Below, piece by piece: positions 1 through 11,149 of a stretch of DNA of 64,000 nt. The DNA comes from Aurifilum marmelostoma (lineage: Eukaryota > Ascomycota > Sordariomycetes > Diaporthales > Cryphonectriaceae): positions 1,054,001 through 1,118,000 of the forward strand of contig JAMXSV010000024.1 in assembly GCA_027559495.1 (NCBI GenBank), read 5' to 3'. The notes below the pieces were generated by a model, which saw only the letters and a list, made by a program, of their open reading frames with translations, searched no databases and was not told the origin of the DNA. The position numbers were made by a program, and so were the translations under genes. Position 1 is the stretch's first letter. Each line of letters starts with the position of its first letter.

Positions 1-111
1 GTCACCTCATCGAGAACTACAATGGTATCATAACCGGCAGAACTACTACTTAAACTTCGTCCTACGAAGTCTCCTCTTCTTCTTCGCAAGTACCTACTCT
101 TCCTTTTACCC

Positions 112-1125
112 ATGCCTGCGCAAGAGGGATCGGCCCATCATGTCGAGGGTCTCAAGGTGATCAATGCAAGCCTCTTCCGGATGGGCACCAAGTCCATGGC
201 CCAAGCATACAAGATCCTCGGGTTCAGGACTCATCATGCCCTGCTCGAGGACATGACGGTACTTGTCAACTATTTTTTAAAATTTTTCTTTCATACAGAA
301 ACTCTCATCTTACTTTCCTCACTAGAGGAAAAAAGGCAGGAGAGAAAAGCAAAAAGAAGGAAGACAATAACGGGAAAATACAAGCTAAAGACAAAAAAAG
401 AGAAGAGCTGCTGAGAGACCGAAAATGAAAACAACAAAAAAAAACAGGAAAGCCCATGGTCCCTCATCGAAGAGGCCGCAGAGGCAACCTGGCCAACCGT
501 ACCAGGCGCCCGGCCTAGACCCCCCTACACCCGTGCCGACTGGGACGCCATCTGGGGCGCCAAGTACGACGTCGTGACCGACCTCGCCTCGCCCTTTGCC
601 CTGGAGCTCATCCGGGCCTACCCCGACGCCAGGGTGGTCGTCGTCCAGCGCGACTTTGACGCGTGGGTGCCCAGCGTCATGGTCCACATCCGCGACACGG
701 TCATGAAGGAGCCCCTGTCGAGCATCACGGCCTTCCTCACCGCGGCCTTCCTCGGGATCCGGCCCGTGCACGCCATGCGGAAAGTCCTGCTGGGGTTCTT
801 TGGCGCGAGGTCTCGGGGCGACATCGATGCCGCGCGGATGCGGGCAGCGTACGATGCGTACTTCCGAGAGGTGCGCAGGGTGGTCCCCGCGGAGCGGAGG
901 CTGGAATACGAGCTGGGCTCGGGGTGGGAGCCGCTGTGTGCGTTCCTGGGTGTCCCGGTGCCGCCTGCAGATGTGCCGTTCCCGAGGGTAAACGAGGCTG
1001 TGGCGATCCAGGCAGAGGCGCGGGGCAGACGGGTACAGATCGCCCTCAGCACTCTCAGGTTATCTGCGCCCTGGATTGTGGCCGTTGCTGCTGTCGGAGC
1101 CGGGGTCTGGTTGTTTCGCTGGTGA
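112..1125 (+). CDS. Fungal sulfotransferase-family protein (P-loop, C-terminal membrane anchor)
   Basis: Two exons, 112..258 and 451..1125, joined in phase 0 by a 192-nt intron (GTACTT...CAG), give 273 residues. The N-terminal segment FRMGTKSMAQAYKILGF matches the phosphosulfate-binding loop of the fungal Sulfotransferase_4 family, whose usual form is R-x-G-T-x-S. Further family-like blocks are WDAIWGAKYDVVTD and ARVVVVQRDFDAWV. Members are often mislabelled 'NAD-dependent epimerase/dehydratase'. The last 20 or so residues (SAPWIVAVAAVGAGVWLF) form a hydrophobic helix, suggesting tail anchoring. The substrate cannot be read from sequence, and sulfotransfer activity has seldom been shown for this fungal group. 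The start is the first ATG in frame with the P-loop. Family call is firm, function inferred. Confidence 0.82.
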
Positions 1126-1404
1126 AACGGGCCATGTACATGCGAGGTATGTGGCCGACCAGAGGCACCATCCAGTTGTGAAGAGCCATCGGTATTACGC
1201 TGCGAAAGACAATCAAGTCATACTGTTCTTATTACAACTAGCCAATTCTCCTGCTTATAAGGCTGTATTTGGTCTGTGCCTTTGTACCATGGGCCAGACC
1301 GATATCTGCAGCTAACAAACGAAAAAGGGGTATCACGTCCAAGCCAATCCCTCCCATCTTCTTCCTCCTTTCCTCCTTTCCTCCCCCCCCTTCCCCACAA
1401 CAAC

Positions 1405-2100
1405 TTACTTATCACCGCCCTGCAGACCCAGCATCGCTAGGAGCACCGAAACAGCATTCTCTGAAGTTTCTACGTCGCCAACCCAGCCCAACCACCCATT
1501 CCCAACCTTGGTAAACGCGACCGGCGCCTGCCCGCTTATATCCGCAGGCAGGCCGGAGGACCTGGGGTTCGACGACGCGTCCTTGGCGCCCCGCGGGACC
1601 ACGTACCACGCATCCTGGAGCTCCACGTTCTTGAGGCACACAAACTGAGACCTGTACACAGGCGCCAGCCCGTCCTGCCACCCCTTGCCGGCGGCGTCCC
1701 GCCCCGTGGCACAGCGCTCTATTATGGCGACCGTCGTCGCGTGGCACCCATACCGCCAGGGGAGATCCCAGAACTCCCGCATCCAGGCGTTGAAGTCGCA
1801 GGGCGTGATGTAGTTGAAGATGCGGTCGAGCACGACGGTCCCGCCGCTCCGGACGTACTCGACGACCTTTCGGGACACGAGGTTGGCGGCTGGGTGCTGG
1901 CGGGGCTGTGCGATGGCCGGCGTGACGATCAGGATGGCTTGGGCGGACGGGTGGTTGTCGATGACCTCTGCGGCGTCTCCAGCCTCGTTAAAGTGTGCGA
2001 GCCTGACCGTGGCCTGTTCCTCGAGCTGTGCCAGGCCCTTGACGTCGTTGGTCCGTGACATGAAGAGGACGGTGGGTTTGGTTGCGGATGACTCGGCCAT
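1405..2100 (-). CDS. Conserved fungal protein of unknown function, GATase1/ThuA-like fold
   Basis: Single exon of 231 residues. It begins with an alternating hydrophobic strand (TVLFMSRTND), followed by an acidic and alanine-rich helix and a second strand (AILIVTPAI). A VRSGGTVVLDRIFN segment resembles the strand-turn-strand of class I glutamine-amidotransferase/ThuA-like folds, but I see no catalytic Cys-His-Glu triad. The C-terminal half keeps the DAWYVVPRG and KVGNGWLGWVGDVETSENAV blocks that I recall from a widespread uncharacterised fungal family. Strong GC3 bias on this strand and the absence of stops support a real gene. It converges on the sulfotransferase with 279 bp between them. 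No specific function is assigned. Confidence 0.72.
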   Translation of the reverse strand: MAESSATKPTVLFMSRTNDVKGLAQLEEQATVRLAHFNEAGDAAEVIDNHPSAQAILIVTPAIAQPRQHPAANLVSRKVVEYVRSGGTVVLDRIFNYITPCDFNAWMREFWDLPWRYGCHATTVAIIERCATGRDAAGKGWQDGLAPVYRSQFVCLKNVELQDAWYVVPRGAKDASSNPRSSGLPADISGQAPVAFTKVGNGWLGWVGDVETSENAVSVLLAMLGLQGGDK

Positions 2101-4129
2101 GATGGGGCCCTAGATCCCTCTCCGCTCGTCTTTTTTTGGTGGGGAAAGGGAGGTCGTATCGATTGTGGCTTGTAGACGGTTGTCCGACGTGGCTAACAGT
2201 CAAGGTGTGTGTGTGGATAGAGAATTCGTCGATGGATCTATTGGGAGCGATTCTAAGAATTATTATATGTGTGAAGTTCTGCTCAGCAGCGCTGGCAAGA
2301 CTGTCCAGTGACGCAGGCGAAAATACAGAATTGAGCATCCAAGTTACAAGTCATATTGTATGTGTTGGGAAAGAGCGTATCAGCGTGCAAACAGAGCTGG
2401 TGGAGTGACGCATGCCTCCGTTTGTGCCTTCCCTTTCTCCCTGCTGCTCGTGACTGTGCTGCTTCCCTCGCCTGCTATTGCCACAAACGGGCCCGACTGA
2501 GCACACGCCAAAAAGGAGGGATTTCTGGCTCGCAAGTCCATACAGAGACAGACCTCCGCAGGGCCTGAGAAGAGAAGCAGACTCCAACAAGAACAAAAGA
2601 CACGACGACATAGATATATGTTTGGGCAGGGGAGTAGGAGTAGTAATCAAGTAGCATTGGCGGAGTCTACTCCTAGGTCAGAAGAGGTTTGCCAATCACT
2701 TGTGTTGCGCTTGGTGGACTGGACGTACAGGCGCTTACAGACGAGCACTGTTGATTGGGTATGAATTATGGTCCAGCACACCATCTGGATTTGTTCATTC
2801 TCACAGCCATGGAGGTTCTAGCCTTCCGGGTAGACCAAAGACATCCTCTGTACCTCAGTGCAGTCAATATTCCCAGCACCGCCCTGCCTCCCCACAAATT
2901 CCACGGCGTCGATCCATCCATCAATCAAACGCAGTCGATCACCGTTGGAATGACCACAGTCCAGCTGGCTTGTCCCACACTGTCAGCCAGCACAGTGAAG
3001 TCGCAGGATTTCTGCGTTGAGGCTCGGCTCAGCAAGCGGGTATCAGGTTGGTTGGAAGGCAGGCGCATCACTAGGTGATATACACCCGCTAGTGAGGTTA
3101 ATTATAGTACCATTTTAGGCAGGATGGCTGATACAATCAGTGTACCTACCAGCAGTTGCGCAGGTGTGTCCACGCGCATCTGGACATTATTCTCCTCATC
3201 GCTCTACAATCTCCATCTGGACCACTTTGCATCAAAATTGAACAGCTATGCTCCTACGCAGACACTTCATCTCTTTATTCCCCACAGTTTTGCGACACTG
3301 AGAAAGACAAGTCCTCGACGCAGATCTCGTCACCATTTCCAGTTCGGGATCGATCGTTGGGTCAGTCTCACTCATAAGCACAGCTTAACGTCAAACAGAG
3401 GCCATAGAAACCGGCCATCGTTATCGTACCTTCTTGCTATCCGTGGCCTGCTCTGGATCCTCCAGCTAGTGCGCTTTGTCCTTTCTTGTGATTGTCACCT
3501 TGGCTGATGCTTGTCTTGGCTTGTCTTTAGATCCAAGGCGAGAATCAGGTTTGCTTGGCCTTTTTCTAAGCTCAAGGCCAAGGACTGTCATTTCATCCTT
3601 CTTGTTGTAGCATAATGCAACATGTCTTGGAACACTGATGGGTGGTATACTACCCTATAGTATGGTGGGGGTTTTTTTTCTTGGGGGGGGGGGGTGTGTT
3701 CCTCTACAGGCGAAGAGGGGATACGTAAGGGAATTAATTGTCTGGGCTGACGCAATGGCCGCTGTACTGCCAACTCAGCAGTTGGACAACACGGTCTGAG
3801 TTGGCAGCTTGTTGGCACCTAAAAAAACATGGGACCTAGCGACAGTGCGACCCTTTTAGAAGGAGAGAGTCCCCGGCCAGCAGGTTAGGGCGGCGGTGTG
3901 GGAGAGTCTACGGGCTCTGGCCTCCCCGTGGTGAGGCTTCTTGGCATCTTACAGCGGGGCCCGGCATGTTATAATCTCGCCCATCCCCCTAAATCCCTGC
4001 CCCCCTCCAGGTGCGTCTGGCCAACTGAAACAGCCGCCAAGGCTCGCCAACACCAGAGTTGTTCGTACCGACCCCACCGCCAGCAGGAATGGACTCGCCT
4101 TGGCGATGACCATGGGCTGAGCTGACGAA

Positions 4130-4147
4130 GGGGGGGGGGGGGGGGGG
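4130..4147 (+). repeat. 18-nt poly-G tract
   Basis: Uninterrupted run of 18 G residues in intergenic DNA, about 650 bp upstream of the CAX start codon. It could form a G-quadruplex, and its length is likely unreliable in the assembly. Confidence 0.9.
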
Positions 4148-4559
4148 ACGAGGGACCAAAAAAAATAGGAGACGCGGCCACCGTCAGGCTTTGGCACACA
4201 AACAAGCTGGGCTTGGCTGTGGGACCAGACGTATAATGGGGGGGTCCTCGACAGGTGCCAGATGATGGCACTGGCACCATTTGGGTTTTGGGTTTTTTTT
4301 TCCCCTTCTCTTTTATTTACTTCTCCGTCTCCTCCTCTTCTGTGGCCCGAGGCCTCTCCTTTTATTTTCTGGGTTTCTCGGTTCTGACTGTGTTTGTGAG
4401 ACCCGCGGTGCTGGCTTGTTCTTAAAGACTATCCAACACCCTCAGTTCTTTTGAAATTATCTTCCTTCCAGCTGAATGAGTAGGTCCTATTGTTGCGTTT
4501 CATTGCGACTGACCAAGGCCCAAAGCTGGTTGTGACTCGACCTGCGCCGTAAATCACAA

Positions 4560-4561
<2 letters not shown>

Positions 4562-4602
<41 letters not shown>

Positions 4603-4612
4603 TACATATATA
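4562..4612. repeat. (AT)n microsatellite, slightly interrupted
   Basis: About 50 bp of alternating A and T, interrupted by single C residues in its second half. It lies about 190-240 bp before the CAX start codon, so in the promoter or 5' leader. Confidence 0.9.
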
Positions 4613-4798
4613 TCCAATCTTGCACCCAGGCCACGACGGCCTCTCCGCCTCCACTTCACCATCACCGAAACAGAATATATCGGCTCGTTTGGTGTTCGGC
4701 TCACCTCGCTTACCTGGAGATCGCTCACACGAGCACGCATGCGATCGGAGGGAAAATCAAAAGAAAAAGAGCCACATTTCCGCAATAACACCAGAATC

Positions 4799-6245
4799 AT
4801 GGCGACTACCGAGAAGGACAGCACGGCATCCTCGTCCGGCGGGCCGGTGCTGCCCCAGCATGAGCAGCAGGAGAGAGAGCCCGTGGTCCACCAGCACGAC
4901 GACGGCAAGGGCAACTCGACCTTCACGCCGCACATCAAGGCAGCCGGCGAGAGCGGTCGCCGGGGCTTCTCGCCGGTGCACTTCTTCCAGGTCTGCGGCA
5001 GGTCCTCGTGCAAGGCCTCTGCCGCCGTCAACATCCTCTGGCCCTTTGTCCCCGCCGCCATTGCCGTGCGCTATGCCACCGAGAACCACCTCGCCACCTT
5101 CATCCTGGCCTACATCGCCATGGTCCCCTGTGCCAACCTCATCGGCTTCGCTGGCCAGGAGTTTGGCCGCAAGATGCCTCACGTCCTCGGCGTGCTCATC
5201 GAGACTACGTAGGCAATCTCTTCTCCCTCGCCCCCCCCCCCCCCCCACACACACACTCCTTCTCGAGTCGTCCGGCGGACCCTGATGCTGACACCCTGGA
5301 AACAACAGCTTCGGCTCCGTCGTGGAGATCATCCTCTTCCTTGTCCTGTTGAAAGAGAAGGACTACCAAGAGAACGTCATCAAGGCTGCCATCCTCGGTT
5401 CCGTCCTTGCCAACATGCTGCTCTGCCTCGGCCTCTGCTTCTTCGCCTCGGGCATGCGCCGCGACGAGTCCCACTTCAACGAGGCCGTCAGCGAGGCCGG
5501 TACGGGCCTGCTGCTGACCGCCGGCTTCGGCCTTGCCGTGCCTACCGTCTTCGCCAATGCGCTGTCGGGCACCATCGCCGACGAGGTCGTGTTCACCGAC
5601 CGCGTCCTCTCCATCTCGCGCGTGACGGCCGTCGCCCTGATGATCGCCTACTTCATCTACGTGTGGTTCATGGGCCGGACGCACCACGGCATCTACGAGG
5701 CCATCTTCGAGTTCGACGAGGAGCGCGACCACGACCGCCACAAGGACGCCCTCAAGGACAAGCTGACGCTCACCGAGTGCATCATCGCCCTCGCTGTCTC
5801 CATTGCCCTGGTCACCGTCATCGCCATCGCCCTGGTCCAGGAGATCCCCCACATCGTCGAGGACCACGGCGTCTCGGACTCCTTCATGGGTCTCATCCTC
5901 GTGCCCCTCGTCGAGAAGGCCGCCGAGCACCTCACCGCCGTCGACGAGGCCTGGGACAACCAGATGAACTTTGCCCTCTCGCACGTCCTGGGCGCCACCC
6001 TCCAGACCGCCCTCTTCAACGGCCCGCTGGTCGTCATCGTCGGATGGGGCCTGGACAAGCAGATGGGCCTCGACTTTGACACCTTCAACATGACGGTGCT
6101 CATCCTCGCCATCCTCACCGTGGGTAACTTCCTGCGCGACCAGAAGAGCAACTACCTCGAGGGCGCGCTCTGCGTCATCGTGTATATCATCGTTGCTGCT
6201 GCTGCCTTCTTCAACCCCACCCCTGGCGAGAGCACAAGCGAGTAA
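4799..6245 (+). CDS. Divergent CAX/VCX1-type Ca2+(cation)/H+ antiporter
   Basis: Exons 4799..5208 and 5309..6245 (intron 100 nt, GTAGGC...CAG, containing a 16-C run) encode 448 residues. A disordered N-terminus of about 55 residues precedes roughly 11 hydrophobic segments split by an acidic loop (EFDEERDHDRHKDALKD). The two alpha-repeats typical of the CaCA superfamily are visible: GVLIETTFGSVVEIILF near residue 130 and VPLVEKAAEHLTAVDEAW about 200 residues later. Canonical CAX proteins have GNAVE and GNAAEH at these places, so both Asn ligands are replaced (GSVVE, EKAAEH) while the glutamates are kept. A vacuolar or endomembrane location is expected by homology. Ion specificity is uncertain because of the changed filter residues. 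Confidence 0.88.
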
Positions 6246-6782
6246 GGGGGCACGCACACGTCTCTCTGGTGGGTTGGCCACTGTAACGAGAGGTTTCTCG
6301 AGGGAATAATCTTGCTCTTTTTTTTCTTTTTCTTTCTTCTTCGTGTTCTCCAGGCGTTCTGGGCGGTTTAGCATACACACAAGAAGACTACGGATCATTC
6401 AAAGGTGACGGTCCAAGTAGACTGAAAGGGCCCCCAATTGCATGGCATCGGAGTTGAGACAGACATTTCGCGTCAAATTCGAGATTGAACAATTGCGTCT
6501 TCCAAAACTCGGAGCGAAACGGAAACCGTATTTCTTGTCAATGTTGTTCACATTGAAGTGCTTTGGTGAGGGATAGACTGCAGCCAGGTGGGATCTTCGT
6601 ATTCTGCGCTGGAGGGCAGTTATGATGCATACATCACAAATCATCGAGCGGCCCGATTTTTGGTCGATTCTGCTCGGCACAAGTAAGCACAGCCTCTGAA
6701 TAATTAATAATAAACAAGCACTCGATCTCTGAACATTGCACCTTGATGCTCACATGAATACCTGTGGTCTTGCATGGTATGG
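6246..6782. other. Intergenic, convergent 3' ends
   Basis: Downstream flanks of the CAX gene (+) and the TatD gene (-). It includes a T-rich tract near 6310..6340 that may serve in 3' end formation. No gene seen. Confidence 0.5.
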
Positions 6783-8006
6783 TCATCCGATAATAAACTC
6801 CTCGTAATTCCTCTTGACCCTCTCAGCGCCGTCTCGCAGGTCCCAGCCTTTGGCAGCGCAGGCCGACCTGTAGATCTGCTCCAGCATGCTGTCCATCTCC
6901 TCCCCAGCGGTGTGCAGATCGCTCTCCAGGAGTATGCGGTCGTCGGGACACGCCCGGATGACGTCGTCGGCGATGTGCTTCTTCCTGGCGTTCTCGTGCG
7001 CGCCGGTCGAGTAGTTGACCAGGTGGCTGAACGAGAAGAAGATCTTGGCCGGGATGCTCCTGTCGTCGACATACTGTCTCAGCGTCTGCACGCCGCTGCT
7101 GAACGAGTGGAGACAGATCCGCGGCGGGAACGGTTTCGGCTTCCTCGTCCGCGCTCTCGGCCGCGCACCGCCTTCTCCGTCTTCTTCCTGCTCTTCGCCA
7201 GAGGACGAAGAGGAGAAGTCCTCATTCACACCTTCGGCGATCCTCTTCCGCTCTCGCCTCGACACGACCCTCTTCTCGTGGCCTTTCCAGGTCGAACGCA
7301 GCGTGTCGAACAGCGGCCCGGGTGCCTGCACGCCGTGAACGCTGACAGCCCTGCCCAGCTCGCCGGCCAGGTGAAGCTGCGCCTTGAAGACGAGGATCTG
7401 GTGGTCCATGCTAACCCGGTATGGCGACAGGCTCTGGCCGTTCCGCCGGCCAGGCGTCATGCCATCGTCCCGCGCCGGGCCATGGCTCGGCAGCCGGAAG
7501 GCCTTGTCCAGTCCGATCTCGCCAACGAGGGCGAGAGGGTTCTGCTCGAGATTTGCACGTGTGCGGGAGAGCAGGGCTGAGAGCGGGTACGGGGTGGGCA
7601 GGTCTTTGATGAACTCGTCGTCGTCCTTGCTCTCAGGTGAGGGCACGAGCACAGCATTGTAGTGTCTCCGCTTCGCAGCCTCTGGATCCTCTGAGGATGA
7701 CTTATCGGCCGCTTCTTTCCGGTCATCGTAGATCTGATGGGAGAACCAGGGGTGCCAGCCAAAGGCAGGGATGACTCTTTGCAGCTGGGGAGGGCTCGAG
7801 GCAAGGGCCTCGGGGCTCCTGACGCCGTATTGTCCAGCTAGCTGGGCGACCAGTTCCTGGTCCTGGGATCGGGTGGCCATGACGGTCAGGATTCGAGCCT
7901 GCATCGTCTCTGCTATGCTGGAGATGGTGGACATTGTGTCTGTGGGGTGGCAGTGGGCATCGTATATGCCCAGTTCCCACGGGAAGGGCTCGTCCTCTGA
8001 TGCCAT
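6783..8006 (-). CDS. TatD-family metal-dependent hydrolase, Scn1-like
   Basis: Intronless, 407 residues. The metal-binding set of the TatD amidohydrolase fold is present in order: DAHCH (H18, H20), GEIGLD (Glu), AVSVHGVQ (His), CLHSFSS (His) and LLESDLH (Asp). The long form with an acidic/basic insertion (Ser-rich, then GEEQEEDGEGG, then RPRARTRKPKPF) between the third and fourth motifs is typical of the fungal subgroup related to fission yeast Scn1 (Cut9-interacting). TatD proteins are 3'-5' exonucleases in several organisms. That this protein is a nuclease is inference. The start is the ATG eight codons ahead of a conserved WELGIYDAHCH block. Confidence 0.9.
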   Translation of the reverse strand: MASEDEPFPWELGIYDAHCHPTDTMSTISSIAETMQARILTVMATRSQDQELVAQLAGQYGVRSPEALASSPPQLQRVIPAFGWHPWFSHQIYDDRKEAADKSSSEDPEAAKRRHYNAVLVPSPESKDDDEFIKDLPTPYPLSALLSRTRANLEQNPLALVGEIGLDKAFRLPSHGPARDDGMTPGRRNGQSLSPYRVSMDHQILVFKAQLHLAGELGRAVSVHGVQAPGPLFDTLRSTWKGHEKRVVSRRERKRIAEGVNEDFSSSSSGEEQEEDGEGGARPRARTRKPKPFPPRICLHSFSSGVQTLRQYVDDRSIPAKIFFSFSHLVNYSTGAHENARKKHIADDVIRACPDDRILLESDLHTAGEEMDSMLEQIYRSACAAKGWDLRDGAERVKRNYEEFIIG

Positions 8007-8943
8007 GATGGACAGTGTGCCGGGTCAGGTTGCCTGAGGTATGTCGCTGGTAAGAGAACCTTTGCTGCAGTGGTGATGAGGTGCACGATTTATCCCATCA
8101 GCACTAGAAATGTCATGTATCCCAGAGTGCATGATGCGAATTGCGCAAGGCAAAGTGAGTTGGAGGTTGATCCGCACTTGCGGAATTCCAGGGTCTAATT
8201 TTGACGTCACGCCAGCCAGCCACGAGCCAAACACAGAGCACCAACGTCCTTGAATTCAGCTGCCTCGATCATCAAATATTGGCTGGCACAAACACAAAAA
8301 GACAATCAGGGATCCAGAGGGACTGTGCAGGGAAATAATCTTAGGCCAGACGTCGCACGAGGCGCGAGATGGGCTGGACCGGTGTGCCAGTACGTGCTTC
8401 AGGGAGGTGCAGTGCCAATTGTGGCAAAAAGAGGCAGCTCATTACCATAGTACAGTAGGATCGGTGCTACTGCAGAACCGCTACAGGGCCCAGAGAGGCC
8501 TATGCATTAGCGGGCGCCTGCAGGTCATGGCTAGCATGGCGCTGCGACAGCCCACAGCCGACCAATAGTGCGAGCTGAGTGGAGCACCTCCCCCCCCCCC
8601 CGAACTTTCACATGTCTGCACACTAACTCCCTGACTCCTCCACACGTCCGTCCGTTTCTTTCCTCCCCAAAAGTGCCCCGGATCAGAAAGGCAAAAAGTG
8701 CTCGGATCCATTCTTCTTAATCCCTTCCATAATCTCACTCCTCCAGCCAGTGGGCTCTTCCTCCCTCTCCTCAACCAAGGACAACGCTGTCGCATCCCAT
8801 CGCACCGGACGATGACGCCAACAATTGTCTAGCCAGGCACACCTGTCTGCGACCCTCTCTTCAGATTGAACTGCAGCTTACGGAGTGGTGACCACTATGG
8901 TACCTCCGCATGTGTGAGGTTTCATCATCATTCTGACAAGCAA

Positions 8944-9002
<59 letters not shown>

Positions 9003-9033
9003 ACAGCTTCTCGATACCAACAACTTCACAACC
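8007..9033. other. Divergent promoter region with CA repeat
   Basis: 1.0 kb between the head-to-head TatD and small membrane protein genes. No coding signal. It contains a pyrimidine-rich stretch at 8590..8790 and a long CA repeat immediately before the next start codon. Confidence 0.55.
8945..8996 (+). repeat. (CA)26 microsatellite
   Basis: Uninterrupted CA dinucleotide array ending about 37 bp before the ATG at 9034, so probably transcribed in the 5' leader of that gene. Confidence 0.95.
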
Positions 9034-9918
9034 ATGGCCCTCCTCAACCCTGTGTACGGGCTCATTGTGCCCTTCCTCTTCGTCGTCACCATCCCGCTCG
9101 CCATCCTGGCGGGCATCACGACCACGCTCGCCTTCTCGGTCCTCATGTTTCGCGTCGCAGTCGTCTACATCGACATAGCCGTGAACATGGTCCCGCAATA
9201 CATCACAGGCCGTCGCATATACCCTTTCCCGGCGAGGGGCTACGCTACCTCTCTCATCACCAGTGCAGCCACAGCAGCCGGCATACCACCGCCGCAGCAA
9301 CCACCCCCAATCGATACCCGTGTCGGCAGCGGACACACCACGCCATCACCTGTGAGCCGCGCATCCATGCGGAACCATCGAAGGGCACGTACGAGCACCG
9401 CCAGCTTCGCCTCCGCCGGCTCTCTCACCCCCATAGAGGACAATGCGAACGGCAGCGGGACCAGACGGGGCTCCTTCGTGATGATCCCCTCCATCGGCAT
9501 GGACCGGGACTTTGAGGGCGTGGGCGGCTGGCGGCTGGATGGGAAAGATGCCGATGATGATGATGCGTGGACCCAGCTCAACTCGCGGCTCGAGCTCCCC
9601 CACGATCCGCAGCGGCGACACCACCACCGTTCTCCATCCGGCGGTGGCGCGAACACCCCAGGCGGCGGTGCGGGGGACTACCTCGTGATGAAGAGCCCCT
9701 GGGCAGCACGGTCCAAGGATGGTTCGCCCGAGCACGGGAGCGGCAGGAGAGACCGGGAACGAAGACAGCACGGGGGCGGTATGTCGCCAAATAGCTCTCG
9801 GCAGAGGACCCCTACAAATGGGTTGGCGCCTGTACCACCCCCGCTGACCACGATGGACCGGGCAGATGGGTCGTATTTCCCGCCTCTGTCTCCAAAGAAT
9901 GCTAGGAGGGTCGCTTAG
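9034..9918 (+). CDS. Fungal membrane protein of unknown function
   Basis: Single exon, 294 residues. Start chosen at 9034 because the longer reading frame upstream only translates the CA repeat as His-Thr. Residues about 5-60 are strongly hydrophobic (LNPVYGLIVPFLFVVTIPLA and a following segment ending FRVAVVYIDIAVN), giving one or two membrane spans. The remaining 230 residues are low-complexity, rich in Ser, Pro, Gly, His and Arg, with many possible phosphosites (RRARTSTASFASAGSLTP). No enzyme motif is visible. This looks like a membrane-anchored disordered tail facing the cytosol. It probably has orthologues in related fungi, but I do not recognise a named family. Confidence 0.7.
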   Translation: MALLNPVYGLIVPFLFVVTIPLAILAGITTTLAFSVLMFRVAVVYIDIAVNMVPQYITGRRIYPFPARGYATSLITSAATAAGIPPPQQPPPIDTRVGSGHTTPSPVSRASMRNHRRARTSTASFASAGSLTPIEDNANGSGTRRGSFVMIPSIGMDRDFEGVGGWRLDGKDADDDDAWTQLNSRLELPHDPQRRHHHRSPSGGGANTPGGGAGDYLVMKSPWAARSKDGSPEHGSGRRDRERRQHGGGMSPNSSRQRTPTNGLAPVPPPLTTMDRADGSYFPPLSPKNARRVA

Positions 9919-10440
9919 CGACAAACATGCGCAGCCTGAGGCGATTCATGAGCTGATTTAATGGGCAGTAGAAGCATCAAGTGATGCCTAGACCCCCCAG
10001 GATTGACAGGTAATCTTCATTGGGTTTCTCCATTGGGCGTTTTGGCAAGTCAGGAAAGCGTATGGGCCGGAAACCAGGGACTATGGAGAATCGGGCGCCT
10101 CTTGTTACAGCATGCAAATTACTGCTATGAAATGATGAGTTTATGTATACAGTGTGATGCGTCTTTGTGTGTGTCCATTGCGGAACTGAATGCCAAATGT
10201 GACGGTGCAAAGGACAATACTGAGCACGTAGTCGATTGGCAAGACGGAGTCATCACGATCATGGTGTTTATATCTGAGGGGGTGTGTATATCCGAGGGAA
10301 AATCATCATCCTATCCAGTACGCCCGTGCCGTGCACACAAAATACAAAAGAAAAGGTATCATCATGCCGCATATTGAACGCCATCACGCCTAATCATCTG
10401 GCCCCCGGCCTCACCCGGCTACCAGCAGGCAACCCCCCCC
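9919..10440. other. Intergenic, convergent 3' flanks
   Basis: Between the membrane protein (+) and spc24 (-). No gene or structured element recognised. Confidence 0.5.
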
Positions 10441-11149
10441 CTAAAGCGTCTGCCAAAAGTAGTTGGCATAGAAGAACCGCGAGAACTTCTTGTCCAGATT
10501 CACAACATGGACGTCCCCCTTCCTGTCGTTCCTGACCACCGCCCTCGAGAACTCCCCGTCCTTGCCGTCCCTCTCGACCTCGATGCCCAGGCTCCGGTAC
10601 ACCTTGAGCCGCAGCAGCACCTCGTCCTCCAGCAAGTCGCGCCCGCCGCCCTCGGCGCCGCCGTCGTCCCCGCCCTCGACGCCCTGCAGCTCGAGCTCCG
10701 TCAGCCGGGCCTTGAGGTCGGCGAGCTGGCCCGACAGGCGCTCCGTGTCCATCTCGAGGTCCGAGGCGGCCTTGGCGACGCGGAACCGCTGCGTGTCGAG
10801 CCGGGCGATGGCGCTGGCGTGGTCCGAGTCCCGGTGCGAGGCGAGGAGCTCGGCGTGCTGGCTCTGCATGGCGGCCAGCTGGCGGGCCAGGCGGCGGAGG
10901 CTGGCCTCGGACTCGCGGATCCGGAGGTCGCGGGCTTGGTTGAGCGTGGAGAGGGACTCGCTGACGCGGGAGACGGCTAGCTTGTCTGGGCCGATGTTGA
11001 AGTTGTCGATGGTGTGGTGGATGAGCTGTTTGGTTGTTAGAAGGAGTTTGTTAGTGTTGATGTGCTTGGATCGCTTTCACAGGAGGGGGGACAAAGAAGG
11101 GTGAGGCGGTTTGGGCACGTACGGTCGCGGGGTCTTCTTCGAGTAACAT
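10441..11149 (-). CDS. spc24: Kinetochore protein Spc24 (Ndc80 complex)
   Basis: Two exons on the minus strand, 11123..11149 (nine codons, MLLEEDPAT) and 10441..11025, with a 97-nt GTACGT...AG intron in phase 0; 203 residues. Spc24 pairs with Spc25 to form the inner, Mis12-facing end of the Ndc80 complex. The LIHHTIDNFNIGPDK start of exon 2 and the terminal NDRKGDVHVVNLDKKFSRF / FYANYFW block are hallmark fungal Spc24 sequences. In between is a coiled coil of about 80 residues (heptad-like, rich in Arg, Leu, Glu). The tiny first exon would be missed by ORF finding alone. It shares a 590-bp divergent promoter with fis1. Confidence 0.95.

Larger units (their letters stand above)
2101..4798. other. 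Intergenic region with low-complexity tracts
   Basis: No convincing gene in 2.7 kb: the short ORFs lack family signals and codon bias. It holds a perfect 12-bp inverted repeat (3767..3778 with 3796..3807), an 18-G run at 4130..4147 and an AT dinucleotide tract just upstream of the CAX gene. It probably contains the divergent promoters of the flanking genes. Confidence 0.6.

Noticed and set aside
5205..6398. 397-codon open frame on the minus strand opposite the CAX gene
   Set aside because: Antisense shadow of a GC-rich transporter. The composition (Asp, Val, Gly, His) is typical of reverse-frame readings.
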